From Acidimicrobiaceae bacterium (GTDB lineage Bacteria; Actinomycetota; Acidimicrobiia; Acidimicrobiales; Aldehydirespiratoraceae): a stretch of DNA of 42,646 nucleotides. Shown here one piece after another: positions 23,306-31,764 of the stretch. The number at the start of each line of letters is the position of its first letter. Position 1 is the first letter of the stretch. Made by a program: the position numbers and the translations under genes. The DNA lies in assembly GCA_009843915.1 (NCBI GenBank), contig VYCM01000041.1:1-42646 (forward strand), written 5' to 3'. The notes under the pieces are model-generated. The model searched no databases and was not told the DNA's origin. It saw only the letters and a program-made list of their open reading frames with translations.

Positions 23306-24676
23306 CTACTGCCCGATGATCTCGATGTCCGGGTAGAACGCGGCCGCCGCGAACCAGAACGTGTCGAGGTGCTCGACCGGCTCCAGCGCGGCGCCGGCCG
23401 GGTCGGACGGCTGGCCCAGGATGTCGTAGACCACGCCGGTCGTCGCATCCGCGAAGCCGCCCCCGGCACCGACGGACAGATCCAGCAGCCGGCCGTCGAC
23501 CGAGCGCACGAACACGCCGGTTGCGCCCACGTCGCGGCCCTCGGCGATGTTGCGGCGGTCGAGTGCGCTGGCCGTGCCCGGCTCGAACAGGGCCACCAGC
23601 TCACGGCCGGCGAAGGAGAACGGCACGACCCGGCGCTCAGCCAGGGCGTCCAGCGGGATCACCGCGCCCTCGCCGCCGTCCCGCAGCGCCAGCACACGCG
23701 TCAGGGGTTCGAGGCGGTCGTCGAAGGGGCCGCTGAACAGGAAGGGCCTGCTGCTGGAGTCGTAGAACTCGTAGGGGTTCTGCCCGTACGACCGGGAGTA
23801 GCCGGTGTCGAGGCTCAGCACGTGGCCCTGCGGGTGGGTCGCCAGGAAGCTCTCGTACGACACCGTCTGCACCGGGATGAAGTCGAGCTCGGTGCCGGTG
23901 AGATGGCCGACCACGGCCTGGCCGGTGTAGTGCGACCACAGGCTCTCGGTCTGGCGGTCGTACATCACCAGCGCGGAGTTGAACAGCTCGCCCGACGTGC
24001 CGAAGTCGAGGATGCGATCCCCTACCCGCCGGTCGTAGGCGACCGCGGAGTTGCACAGCGGGCAGTACGACACGGTCACCGGCACCCCTCCGACGGCGCC
24101 GTTCACCAGTTCGTGCCAGGTCATGATCCGCAGCGGGTAGGCCCGGGCGTCGCCGTTGATCTCCAGCGCGAGCACCGGCTCCACCCCCGCCAGCCAGTCC
24201 ACCTCGCCTGCCGGCTCGAAGGCGGGGTCCTCGAGCGGTGGGATCCCATCGGGCGGCGGTCCCCCGGAGAAGATCTGCCCGAGGTCGATGAGCGGCTCGG
24301 GATGGTCGGGGTGGTTGCGGTCGCGCAGCCCGCTGGGCACATCCTCACGGGGCGTGGAGGCGATCGGCTCGAAGTCGATGACCACCGGCGACGGGTCGGC
24401 CCCCGTGCTGGACGTCGCGGTAGCCGTCTCCGGAGCCGGCTCGGGCTGTTCGTCCTCGTTGTCTGCCGGCGCGGGTGCCGCGTCCCGGTCGGACTCGGCG
24501 GATTCGGTCTGCTCAGTGCCGGCTTCCTCGGCGGAGGGCGGGGGCTGAGCACCCGTGACGGGCTCGTCGCCGTTCCCGGAAGGGGATTCGGAGCAGCCGA
24601 GGACCGCAATGACGAAGGCCGCGGTCACCAAACCGGTCAGGGCTCTCGCTGAAACCAACCGCACCTTGCAGGTCAT
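23306..24676 (-). CDS. DUF3179 domain lipoprotein
   Basis: 456 residues. The signal peptide ends AVLGC with the lipidated cysteine near residue 28. It is followed by an acidic Glu/Pro/Ala linker to about residue 95 and the DUF3179 domain. Typical blocks are YPLRIMTWHELVN, VTVSYCPLCNSAVAYDR (CPLC pair), LDFGTSGELFNSALVMYDRQTESLWSHYTGQAV and LSLDTGYSRSYGQNPYEFYD. The family is common and its biochemical role unproven; the cysteine pair suggests metal or redox chemistry outside the membrane. TAGGTT lies 9 nt before the ATG, so the message may have almost no leader. It is divergent from the unrecognised gene at 24730, with a 53-bp gap. Confidence 0.9.
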   Translation of the reverse strand: MTCKVRLVSARALTGLVTAAFVIAVLGCSESPSGNGDEPVTGAQPPPSAEEAGTEQTESAESDRDAAPAPADNEDEQPEPAPETATATSSTGADPSPVVIDFEPIASTPREDVPSGLRDRNHPDHPEPLIDLGQIFSGGPPPDGIPPLEDPAFEPAGEVDWLAGVEPVLALEINGDARAYPLRIMTWHELVNGAVGGVPVTVSYCPLCNSAVAYDRRVGDRILDFGTSGELFNSALVMYDRQTESLWSHYTGQAVVGHLTGTELDFIPVQTVSYESFLATHPQGHVLSLDTGYSRSYGQNPYEFYDSSSRPFLFSGPFDDRLEPLTRVLALRDGGEGAVIPLDALAERRVVPFSFAGRELVALFEPGTASALDRRNIAEGRDVGATGVFVRSVDGRLLDLSVGAGGGFADATTGVVYDILGQPSDPAGAALEPVEHLDTFWFAAAAFYPDIEIIGQ

Positions 24677-24729
24677 ATCGGGGCAAACCTAACGTCCCAC
24701 ACACCCTGCTCTTACCAAGAGGGCGAACC

Positions 24730-25704
24730 ATGATCGATCACGCGGTTGCTCACGATCCCGACGCGGAGGCCGCTGCCGTCGTCGGCGACGGCTACGACGT
24801 GCGGGTGCTGGAACCCAGCCCGCCTGCCGTGGACGATCCACCGTTCTGGGCCGACGACCCCGCCCATCCCAGCAGCCGGGGCGCCGGTCCCGTGGTCGCA
24901 CCTCACTCAGGCGCCGACCTCACCTGGGACGACCTCATCGCCGCCCGTCCGGGCCTGGCTGACTTCGCGTCCGACCGCTGGCTGGGGGCTCGGCCGCAAC
25001 TCCCAGTTCTGCCCCCCAACTACGCATCGGCGCTGTTCGACTACCACCGGCTGGCCTATTCGGTGGTGGCCGAGGCCCGATACCAATGCAACGGCAAGTT
25101 CGGGCTGCGTTACGTGCGTGGAGGCTTCGGCACACCCTTCTTCGGCGACGACGTCCAGGTGAGGGTGGCCGGCGACCGTCTCGTGGTGCAGGAGGCCGGC
25201 CAGGCCCGGGCCGCGCCGATCACCACGCTGCGCGAGGCCGGTGAGTTCGTGGGCGTGGATCCGGGCACCACCGCTCGGGAACACGACAGCCCCGAGCTGG
25301 GCGACATCGACCGTCCACTGGACGCGCGGGTCGAGGCTGGCGAATTTCTGGGCGCCTGGTTCGGGCTGGCCACCGCCGCGCTCGAGGAACTGCGGTTCTC
25401 GCCCGGTGTGGCCGACCCCGAGCGGGTACAGCTGTGGCCCGGGCACTTCGACCCGGCCATCGCCGCCGGTGACGCGGAGTCGGGCCGCCGGGCCACCTAT
25501 GGCTTCTCCCCCGGCGACCATTCCCACGATGAGCCCTACATCTACGTGGCCGCTTGGGATGACGTCGACCGGTCCGACCCGTTCTGGAACGAGGAGGACT
25601 TCAACGGCGCTTCGCTGTCCTACAGCGCGCTGTGCGCCGCCGAGGACCATTGCGGCGCCGCGGTCGATTTCCTCAGAGACGGCTACGCCCGGCTCAGCCG
25701 CTGA
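24730..25704 (+). CDS. Conserved-looking protein of unknown function
   Basis: 324 residues that I do not recognise. There is no signal peptide or membrane segment. The central part looks like a folded, conserved core: FDYHRLAYSVVAEARYQCNGKFGLRYVRGGFGTPFFGDDVQVRV, then LVVQEAG. The C-terminal half contains LGAWFGLATAALEELR, VQLWPGHFDPAI, NYGFSPGD-type glycine and aspartate turns (here TYGFSPGDHSHDEPYIYVAAWDDV) and a final helical stretch with two cysteines. The acidic, proline-rich N-terminal 60 residues look disordered. AGAGGGCG before the ATG gives a fair ribosome site. It overlaps the ccmH/ccmI stop by 11 bp on the opposite strand. No pathway can be inferred from neighbours. Confidence 0.8.
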   Translation: MIDHAVAHDPDAEAAAVVGDGYDVRVLEPSPPAVDDPPFWADDPAHPSSRGAGPVVAPHSGADLTWDDLIAARPGLADFASDRWLGARPQLPVLPPNYASALFDYHRLAYSVVAEARYQCNGKFGLRYVRGGFGTPFFGDDVQVRVAGDRLVVQEAGQARAAPITTLREAGEFVGVDPGTTAREHDSPELGDIDRPLDARVEAGEFLGAWFGLATAALEELRFSPGVADPERVQLWPGHFDPAIAAGDAESGRRATYGFSPGDHSHDEPYIYVAAWDDVDRSDPFWNEEDFNGASLSYSALCAAEDHCGAAVDFLRDGYARLSR

Positions 25705-27070
25705 TCGCGTCTCGTAGACCTTGAGCCTCGATGAGGCGCACCAGATCGGGGGGTTGTTGCTGCAGGGCGTCGAAGGCGCTGAGATCAGTGCGGGCACCGT
25801 CGACATCGCCCTGCTGCGACCGGGCGAAGGCCCGGTAGACCAAGCCGCCGGCATGGGACCCCTCCGCAGCCAGGGCGGTGTCCAAGTATTCAACGCCTAC
25901 CGCCAGCAGTTCCGGATCACCGCTGCGAACCAGCAGCCAGCCCCGACTGGCCAGTACGTCGGGGTCGTTGGGGCGGGACTCGAGGACCCAGTCGAGGAAC
26001 TGCACGGCATCGAGCAGATCGCCCCGCGCCGCTAAGGCCTCCGCGGCGACCAGAGCGTCGTCCACGCCAAGCGCAGTCTCTCCGAAGGCGGGGCGCTCCT
26101 CGATGGCTGCCAAACCGTCAACGACCTGCAGCACGGCCGCGTGGCGGGTCTCCGTCACCCGCTCCCGCACCCTGGCCTGAGTCAGCAGTTCCTCGGCGTA
26201 AGGGGGCGGGTCGAGAGAGTCGAACACGGCCAGCTCCGACGCCGCGCCGGATCCGTCCCCCTGGTCCAGAGCCACGATGGCCCGGAAGAGCCGGGCGTCG
26301 GGGTAGGCGGGGTCCACCGCAATCGCGTCGTCGAGATACTCCACCGCCGTGTCCAGATCGCCGCGGCGGGATGTGAGCCAGCCCCGGTACGTGAGAGCCT
26401 CGGCGCTGGAGGGCTGGAGTTCGAGTGCCTCGTCGTAGGCGGTGATGGCTCCCTCCATGTCGCCTTCGCCCAACCGCCTCTGGGCCTCGAAGATCAGCTC
26501 GCGGGTAGTGACCCGTATCTCGCCGGTGATGGAGCCGTCGGTGCCGCGGCTGCCCGACGAGCGGGCCACGAGCAGTCCCGCCGCGCCGGCCACGACCACC
26601 ACGGCGACCGTCCACACCGCCGCGTTGCGCCAGCGCCGCCGCCGCACCGCCATCGGCGGCTGAGGCGTGTCCTGGGCCGAACGCCGGTCTGACCGCAGCA
26701 TCCCCACCACCACGGCCGCGATGCCGCCGCCGGCAAGGACAGGAAGGATCCACACCAGGCCGGTGATGCCCGACCCCGACGGGTTGTAGTCGATGTCGAC
26801 GTCGTAGGCGGCCACCAGATGGTCCCGGATGTAGGCGTCGTTGCGGCCCTCATCCACCCACACCGCGATCTGTCGCCGGATCTCACGGGCCACCGGCACG
26901 TCGCTCTCGGCCACCGACTGGCCTGCACACACGGGACAGGCGAAGTCCTCGGCCAGAACTCGGACCCGGTCGGCGTTGGTCTTGGGAGGGCCCTCGTCCA
27001 GCGCGCCGTACAGGAACGCCCCCGCGGCAACCACAACGGCCGCGATCCAGCTTGCGGCTCGCCAACTCAT
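25694..27070 (-). CDS. CcmH-CcmI-like fusion: thiol oxidoreductase with TPR domain
   Basis: 458 residues. The N-terminal anchor is at 7-23. A CcmH/CycL-type domain follows, with the CxxC motif in FACPVCAGQS (C45, C48) and the helical RREIRRQIAVWVDEGRNDAYI region. Next come two hydrophobic segments near 104-126 and 150-170, then a TPR region from about 188 to the end (AQRRLGEGDMEGAITAYDEALELQPSSAEALTYRGW). In System I, CcmH reduces the apocytochrome heme-binding cysteines and CcmI holds the apocytochrome; here both roles seem to be in one chain. It is the last gene of the ccm operon, overlapping ccmG as ATGA. The gene name is left open because of the fusion. Confidence 0.85.
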   Translation of the reverse strand: MSWRAASWIAAVVVAAGAFLYGALDEGPPKTNADRVRVLAEDFACPVCAGQSVAESDVPVAREIRRQIAVWVDEGRNDAYIRDHLVAAYDVDIDYNPSGSGITGLVWILPVLAGGGIAAVVVGMLRSDRRSAQDTPQPPMAVRRRRWRNAAVWTVAVVVVAGAAGLLVARSSGSRGTDGSITGEIRVTTRELIFEAQRRLGEGDMEGAITAYDEALELQPSSAEALTYRGWLTSRRGDLDTAVEYLDDAIAVDPAYPDARLFRAIVALDQGDGSGAASELAVFDSLDPPPYAEELLTQARVRERVTETRHAAVLQVVDGLAAIEERPAFGETALGVDDALVAAEALAARGDLLDAVQFLDWVLESRPNDPDVLASRGWLLVRSGDPELLAVGVEYLDTALAAEGSHAGGLVYRAFARSQQGDVDGARTDLSAFDALQQQPPDLVRLIEAQGLRDAISG

Positions 27071-27618
27071 GGTGCCGCGGAGAGCCGAGCGATCACGTCA
27101 TCGATGCCGTCAGCAGTGACCCCGCCCAACTGCTTCCACACCACCACCCCCGAGGGAGCCACGAGGTAGGACTCGGGCACACCGGTCACGCCGTAGGCGA
27201 CGGCCGCCTCGCGAGCGCCGGTGGCCACCACGGGCCAATCGCCGCCATGTGCTGAGAAGAACTCCCGCACGTTCTCGACGGTGTCGTCGAACACCACCGA
27301 CACGATCCGGGCGTCGCCGGCCGCCGAGTGGCGCTTGTCGAATTCGACGAGTTCGGGGTGCTCCATGATGCAAGGCACGCAAGTGCTCTGGAAGAAGTTG
27401 ACGACAACCCACCGTCCACGCCAGTCGTCGAGATCGAAGGTCTCGCCCGCCACCGTCATCCCGACGACAGGGGGCGCCAGTCCTCCCAGGATGGGGCTGG
27501 AGGCCCTGCGATCGAGGGCAGAGTCCCGGGTGGCCAGCACCACTACGAGCAGGGCGGCGACGACGGCAACCGGCAGCGCGATCCACAGCGACCGTCGGCG
27601 CCGGCCACCGCTGTTCAT
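27067..27618 (-). CDS. ccmG: CcmG/TlpA-like thiol-disulfide oxidoreductase
   Basis: 183 residues from the ATG at 27618, which overlaps the ccmF stop. The signal anchor is at residues 10-29. The thioredoxin fold has the active site FFQSTCVPCIMEHP (C80, C83) and a cis-proline loop GVTGVPESYLVAPSG. It would keep CcmH or apocytochrome thiols reduced on the outer face of the membrane. The longer open frame upstream of the ATG overlaps ccmF and is not real. Position in the ccm cluster makes CcmG the best name; by sequence alone it could be any TlpA/ResA-like protein. Confidence 0.9.
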   Translation of the reverse strand: MNSGGRRRRSLWIALPVAVVAALLVVVLATRDSALDRRASSPILGGLAPPVVGMTVAGETFDLDDWRGRWVVVNFFQSTCVPCIMEHPELVEFDKRHSAAGDARIVSVVFDDTVENVREFFSAHGGDWPVVATGAREAAVAYGVTGVPESYLVAPSGVVVWKQLGGVTADGIDDVIARLSAAP

Positions 27619-29579
27619 GCCGGCGCCTCCACCGCGGCGGCCTCGGTGGGTTGGCGGCGCCCCGATCGCGAGGGCACGAGCGACAGGGCCGTCCCGAGAG
27701 CCATCACGATTCCACCCAGCCACAGCCACACCACCAGCGGCTGCACCGTCACCCGCAGGATCACCCGGTCCGCGCCGGCCTCCTCAGGGAACTGCAGCAC
27801 CGCCAGCGCGACGTCGTCGCGCAGGGTGGACCGCACCGACGGGATCCCGATGGTCTGGGACGCGAACGGGTAGGTGGCGATGGCCGGCCCGTACGTCTTG
27901 GCGTCGTCGACGCGCACGAAGGCCACCCGCTCGGTGCGGTTCTCATGGGCCACGACCGCCGATCCCACGTAGACCACCTCGTGTCCCGCGAACGATGCCG
28001 GCTGACCGGCCTCGAGATCGAACTCGGCCTGGCGCACATAGGACTGGCTGGCCGCGAAGGCCACCGCCACCAGAACTACGCCCAGGTGCACGATCATGCC
28101 GCCGTTGGTGCGCCCCACCAGGCCGCGCCAGCGGTGGCGGCGCACGGCCAGAAGGATCTGGCGCAGCGCGGCGCCGCCCGCGAAGCCGCCCAGGCCGAAC
28201 GCCAGCAGAGCGGCCCATCCCCGGGCCCCCGCCACTACCGACAACACCAGTGCCGCGGCCGCGATCCACATCGGCACCATCAGCCTCCGGCTCAACAGCT
28301 CCGTCGGCGGGCGTCGCCCCTCCCCGCCCCAGGGCAGCATCGGCGCCACCGCCATGAGGAACAACAGCGCGAAGCCGATGGGCCGCGTCATCCGGTCGAA
28401 ATACGGGTTGCCCACCGAGATGGTGCGACCGTCGAAGGCCTCCACCAGCAGCGGGAACACCGTGCCGAGCAGCACCACGAAGGCGAACGCAGCGAACAGG
28501 GCGTTGTTGGCCAGGAACGCTCCCTCACGCGATACCGGCGTCGCGATCCGGCCCGGTGTGCGCAGTTGGTCGCCCCGCCAGGCGATGAGGGCCAGCGAAA
28601 CGGCCACGATGACCGCGAAGAAGCCGAGGATGGCCGGACCGATGCCCGACTCGGTGAAGGAGTGAACCGAGGCGATCACCCCCGAGCGGGTGAGGAAGGT
28701 CCCGAGGATCGTGAGCGAGAAGGTGGCGATCACCAGCGAGAGGTTCCAGACCCGCAGCATCCCCCGCCGCTCCTGAACCATCACCGAGTGCAGGTACGCC
28801 GTGCCGGTAAGCCAGGGCAGGAACGAGGCGTTCTCCACCGGATCCCAGGCCCAGTACCCGCCCCAGCCCAGCGTCTCGTAGCTCCACCAGGCGCCGAGCA
28901 CGATGCCGAACGTCAGGAAGCCCCATGCGGCCACGGTCCAGCGCCGGGTGGCGGCCAGCCATCCCTCCCCGAGCCGCCCGGTGGCCAGCGCGGCCACCGC
29001 GAAGGCGAAGGGCACGGTGAATCCCACGTAGCCGAGGTACAGGATCGGCGGGTGGAACGCCATCAGGATGTGGTTCTGAAGCAGCGGGTTGGGGCCCGGG
29101 CCGTCGTAGCCGGGGGGTACTTCGACGGCGATGAAGGGGTCGGCCGGGCCGACCATGAGCGCGTAGAAGAAGGCGCTGACCGCGAACATCACCAGCATCG
29201 CCCACGCCAGCATCGGATCGTCGCCCCGGGCGCGGAACTTCACCGCCACAGCCACCGCATAGCCGCACAGCACCAGCGCCCACAGCAGGATCGACCCCTC
29301 CAGCGCCGACCACAGGGTGGCCACGTTGAAAACGGGCGGGGTTGTGGACGAGCCGTTGTCGGCTACGAACTTCACGGTGAAGTCCCGGGTGATGAGGGCC
29401 CGTTCCATCACCACCACCGCCATCACCGCGGCGGCGGCCATACCGAAAGTGAGCTGGCGGGCGTAGCGGCCCCAGGACCGCAGGTGACCGGTGAGGCCCA
29501 ACCCGGTGACTACAAGGCCCATCAGGGCCGCGCCCAGCCCCGCGGCGACGGCCGCCGAGCCGAGCGCTGCGTTGCTCAC
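27615..29579 (-). CDS. ccmF: CcmF heme lyase component
   Basis: 654 residues with about 14-15 hydrophobic segments. The WWD domain is clear: GAWWSYETLGWGGYWAWDPVENASFLPWL, near residues 240-270. The flanking heme-iron histidines are present in LLQNHILMAFHPPILYLGY and FLTRSGVIASVHSF. CcmF accepts heme from CcmE and attaches it to apocytochrome with CcmH. The length fits the family (630-680). It starts with GTG 25 bp after ccmE and overlaps ccmG by 4 bp. Confidence 0.97.
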   Translation of the reverse strand: MSNAALGSAAVAAGLGAALMGLVVTGLGLTGHLRSWGRYARQLTFGMAAAAVMAVVVMERALITRDFTVKFVADNGSSTTPPVFNVATLWSALEGSILLWALVLCGYAVAVAVKFRARGDDPMLAWAMLVMFAVSAFFYALMVGPADPFIAVEVPPGYDGPGPNPLLQNHILMAFHPPILYLGYVGFTVPFAFAVAALATGRLGEGWLAATRRWTVAAWGFLTFGIVLGAWWSYETLGWGGYWAWDPVENASFLPWLTGTAYLHSVMVQERRGMLRVWNLSLVIATFSLTILGTFLTRSGVIASVHSFTESGIGPAILGFFAVIVAVSLALIAWRGDQLRTPGRIATPVSREGAFLANNALFAAFAFVVLLGTVFPLLVEAFDGRTISVGNPYFDRMTRPIGFALLFLMAVAPMLPWGGEGRRPPTELLSRRLMVPMWIAAAALVLSVVAGARGWAALLAFGLGGFAGGAALRQILLAVRRHRWRGLVGRTNGGMIVHLGVVLVAVAFAASQSYVRQAEFDLEAGQPASFAGHEVVYVGSAVVAHENRTERVAFVRVDDAKTYGPAIATYPFASQTIGIPSVRSTLRDDVALAVLQFPEEAGADRVILRVTVQPLVVWLWLGGIVMALGTALSLVPSRSGRRQPTEAAAVEAPA

Positions 29580-29604
29580 GGTCCTGGGGTCGGGCGGATC
29601 CGGA

Positions 29605-30171
29605 TCACGGCAGCGAGAAGACGCCCTCGTCGGCTTCGACGATGCGCTCGTCGTAGTCGTCGCGGTTGCGGTAGTCGTTGTCGTGCTTCACCAGCATCCG
29701 GTCCGACGCGAAGTGCCAGCCGTCCTTAGCGACCGCCGGGTCCGGGCCGGAGCCTTGCTGCCAGGCCCCTTCGAGCACTACCGGCACGCCGGGCTGGAAC
29801 AGTTCGGGCGGATCACCGGTGTGGACCACATCCACCACCTCGCCGTTGAAGCCGACGGCGAAGACCAGCACCGGCCGGTCGTCCCAGAAGGCATGCACCG
29901 GATGGTCCAATGGTGTCCCCTGCAGACGGAAGCGCTGCGAGGCCAGCTCATCGCGCCGCTCGACTGCCTCGTCGGCGTTGTAGAAGAACAGCGCGGCGTC
30001 ACCGAGCAGGTTCGACACCAGCAACGCCACTCCTCCGACCACGACCACGGTTACCAAAGCCGCGATCAAACGCCGAGTCCGGGCGGGGCGTCGAACAGGC
30101 CTCGGGGTGAGCGGCGAGAGTTCCGAGAGTTCCGTGCCCACGACGCCTTCCTTGTCATCCATCGCTCTCAC
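29605..30171 (-). CDS. ccmE: CcmE heme chaperone
   Basis: 188 residues. One membrane anchor at 35-56 is followed by the OB-fold heme-binding domain (FFYNADEAV, FRLQG, VFAVGFNGEVVDVVHTGDPPELFQPG). The heme-attachment motif LVKHDNDY contains H163 and Y167, the canonical HxxxY of System I, not the CxxxY variant of some archaea and other lineages. The C-terminal tail is longer and acidic. The GTG at 30171 overlaps the ccmD stop and has GAGG 7 nt upstream; an ATG at 30162 is an alternative. It carries heme from the CcmABCD complex to CcmF. Confidence 0.92.
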   Translation of the reverse strand: MRAMDDKEGVVGTELSELSPLTPRPVRRPARTRRLIAALVTVVVVGGVALLVSNLLGDAALFFYNADEAVERRDELASQRFRLQGTPLDHPVHAFWDDRPVLVFAVGFNGEVVDVVHTGDPPELFQPGVPVVLEGAWQQGSGPDPAVAKDGWHFASDRMLVKHDNDYRNRDDYDERIVEADEGVFSLP

Positions 30172-30296
30172 TCGCCGTCCTCGCCGCGGGCCCGCCGCAG
30201 CAGCCGCCGGCCGCGCACGACCAGGCTGGCCGCGTAGATGCCGACTGCGGCGAGTGTGACGCCCCAGGCGCCGAGCACGTAGCCGGCCTGGCTCAT
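30168..30296 (-). CDS. ccmD: CcmD-like small membrane protein
   Basis: 42 residues, one membrane segment (YVLGAWGVTLAAVGIYAASLVV) and a basic tail RGRRLLRRARGEDGE, the standard build of CcmD. It overlaps ccmC (ATGA at 30293-30296) and ccmE (GTGA at 30168-30171). CcmD helps release holo-CcmE from the CcmABC transporter. The small size makes similarity weak; position and topology carry the call. Confidence 0.82.
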   Translation of the reverse strand: MSQAGYVLGAWGVTLAAVGIYAASLVVRGRRLLRRARGEDGE

Positions 30297-31072
30297 CGGC
30301 CGGCCTCGGCTCGCCGGGCCGCCATCGCCTCGTGGAGTTCGCGGGCCTGGATTTGCCGCTCCAGCCATCCGATGCGGAAGCGGTGCACCATCATCCAGCA
30401 GATGGCCATGGCGGCCACGACGAAGGCCAGGAACAGGGTGAACAGCGTGAGGTCCTCGAGCTTGCCTTCGGTGAGCGAGGACTGCTGGTGCAGGGTGCGG
30501 TTGGCCCACCAGTTCACCGACCGGTTGACGATCGGCAGGTTGACCGCGCCTATCAGCCCCACCACCGCGGCCCGGGTGGCCACCGAGGTGGCGTCGCCGC
30601 CGAGCGCCCGAACCGACAGGTACCCCACCATCACCAGGAACAGGATGAGGCTGGTGACGAGACGTACGTCCCCCCACTCCCAGTAGGTGCCCCACGTGGG
30701 ACGGCCCCAGAGCATGCCGGTGACCAGCATCAGACCGCAGAGCAGGACGCCGACCTCGGCGGCGGCGTGGGCGGTGACGTCCCACCACACCGACTTGCGC
30801 CACAGCCACATCACCGAGCCGACCGCGGTCAAGCCGAAGGCGACGTAGGCCCCGAGAGCCGACGGAACGTGCACGAAGATGATGCGCACCGTGTCGCCCT
30901 GGACGTCGTCGGCCGGGACGGCCAGAAGCCCCAGCGCAGCCACCGCGGCCAGGCCGATCAGGGTGGCCAGCCCCAGCCAGAAGGTGAAGCGCGACCCGGT
31001 GCGAGCGGGGCCGCCCAGATAGGAGGCGACCAGCGCTTCGTCAGGCGTGGCCAGCGATCCCACCGGCGTCAT
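30293..31072 (-). CDS. ccmC: CcmC heme handling protein
   Basis: 259 residues from the ATG at 31072, which overlaps the ccmB stop. Six hydrophobic segments are present. The WWD region reads WGRPTWGTYWEWGDVRLVTSLILFL, near residues 130-155, and the heme-binding histidines sit in IIFVHVPSA and NRTLHQQSS. The size and motif fit CcmC, which loads heme onto CcmE. A frame extension to 31159 has no family match. Confidence 0.94.
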   Translation of the reverse strand: MTPVGSLATPDEALVASYLGGPARTGSRFTFWLGLATLIGLAAVAALGLLAVPADDVQGDTVRIIFVHVPSALGAYVAFGLTAVGSVMWLWRKSVWWDVTAHAAAEVGVLLCGLMLVTGMLWGRPTWGTYWEWGDVRLVTSLILFLVMVGYLSVRALGGDATSVATRAAVVGLIGAVNLPIVNRSVNWWANRTLHQQSSLTEGKLEDLTLFTLFLAFVVAAMAICWMMVHRFRIGWLERQIQARELHEAMAARRAEAGR

Positions 31073-31764
31073 GCTTCCTCCAGCAGCGGGCCGTAGACGA
31101 CCGCGCCCACCACCGCGTTCGCCGCCGCGAAGCCCGCCAGCAGGCCGATCCAGGACCACCCCTCCACCGCGACGGTGCCGAACCCGTCGGCGAAGGCGCG
31201 GGTGGCCGCGATCAGCACCGGCGCCGACACTGGGAGCAGCAGGATCGGCAGGACCGTCTGATGGGCTCGGACTCCTGCTACCACAGCACCGAGCAGGCTA
31301 CCGGCGGCAGCCAGGCCCACCGTCGCAGCGATGCAGGTAGCGGCGACCAGCGGCACCGACTCGACCTCCGCGTCGTACAGCAGCACAACGCCCGGAACCA
31401 GCAGCACCTCCACCACCAGCAGCTGCACCGCCACCGCCGCGGCCTTTCCCACGAAAGCGGCCGCAGGGGCCATCCCGCTGAGCAGCAGCACCCGGCGGGC
31501 TCCGTCGGCGGACTCCACCGCCGCGGACCGCTGCACCGCCACGACGGTGACGAACAGCACCGTCATCCACAGCAGGCCCGGCGTGGCCAAACGCAGCGTG
31601 GGCCGGTTGGCGTCGAGGGCGAACCCGAACAGCACGAGCACAAGAAGCGCGAAGGGCAGGACCTGGCCCAGCGTGGTGCGGGCCCGCCATTCGATGCGCA
31701 GGTCCTTGGCCGCCACCAGCCGGGCATCCCCGACGAAGCCTCCCAGCCCGGTCCAGGCGCTCAC
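31069..31764 (-). CDS. ccmB: CcmB ABC-type membrane subunit
   Basis: 231 residues with about six membrane segments. The opening AAKDLRIEWRARTTLGQVLPFALLVLVLFGFALD is the recognisable CcmB start. It pairs with CcmA as the ATP-driven part of the complex that frees heme-loaded CcmE. The start is GTG, overlapping the ccmA stop (GTGA at 31761-31764). Confidence 0.92.
   Translation of the reverse strand: MSAWTGLGGFVGDARLVAAKDLRIEWRARTTLGQVLPFALLVLVLFGFALDANRPTLRLATPGLLWMTVLFVTVVAVQRSAAVESADGARRVLLLSGMAPAAAFVGKAAAVAVQLLVVEVLLVPGVVLLYDAEVESVPLVAATCIAATVGLAAAGSLLGAVVAGVRAHQTVLPILLLPVSAPVLIAATRAFADGFGTVAVEGWSWIGLLAGFAAANAVVGAVVYGPLLEEA

Noticed and set aside
27651-29729. Long plus-strand open frame opposite ccmF
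   Set aside because: The product is repetitive His/Arg/Gln-rich antisense sequence. The ccmF motifs on the other strand settle the case.
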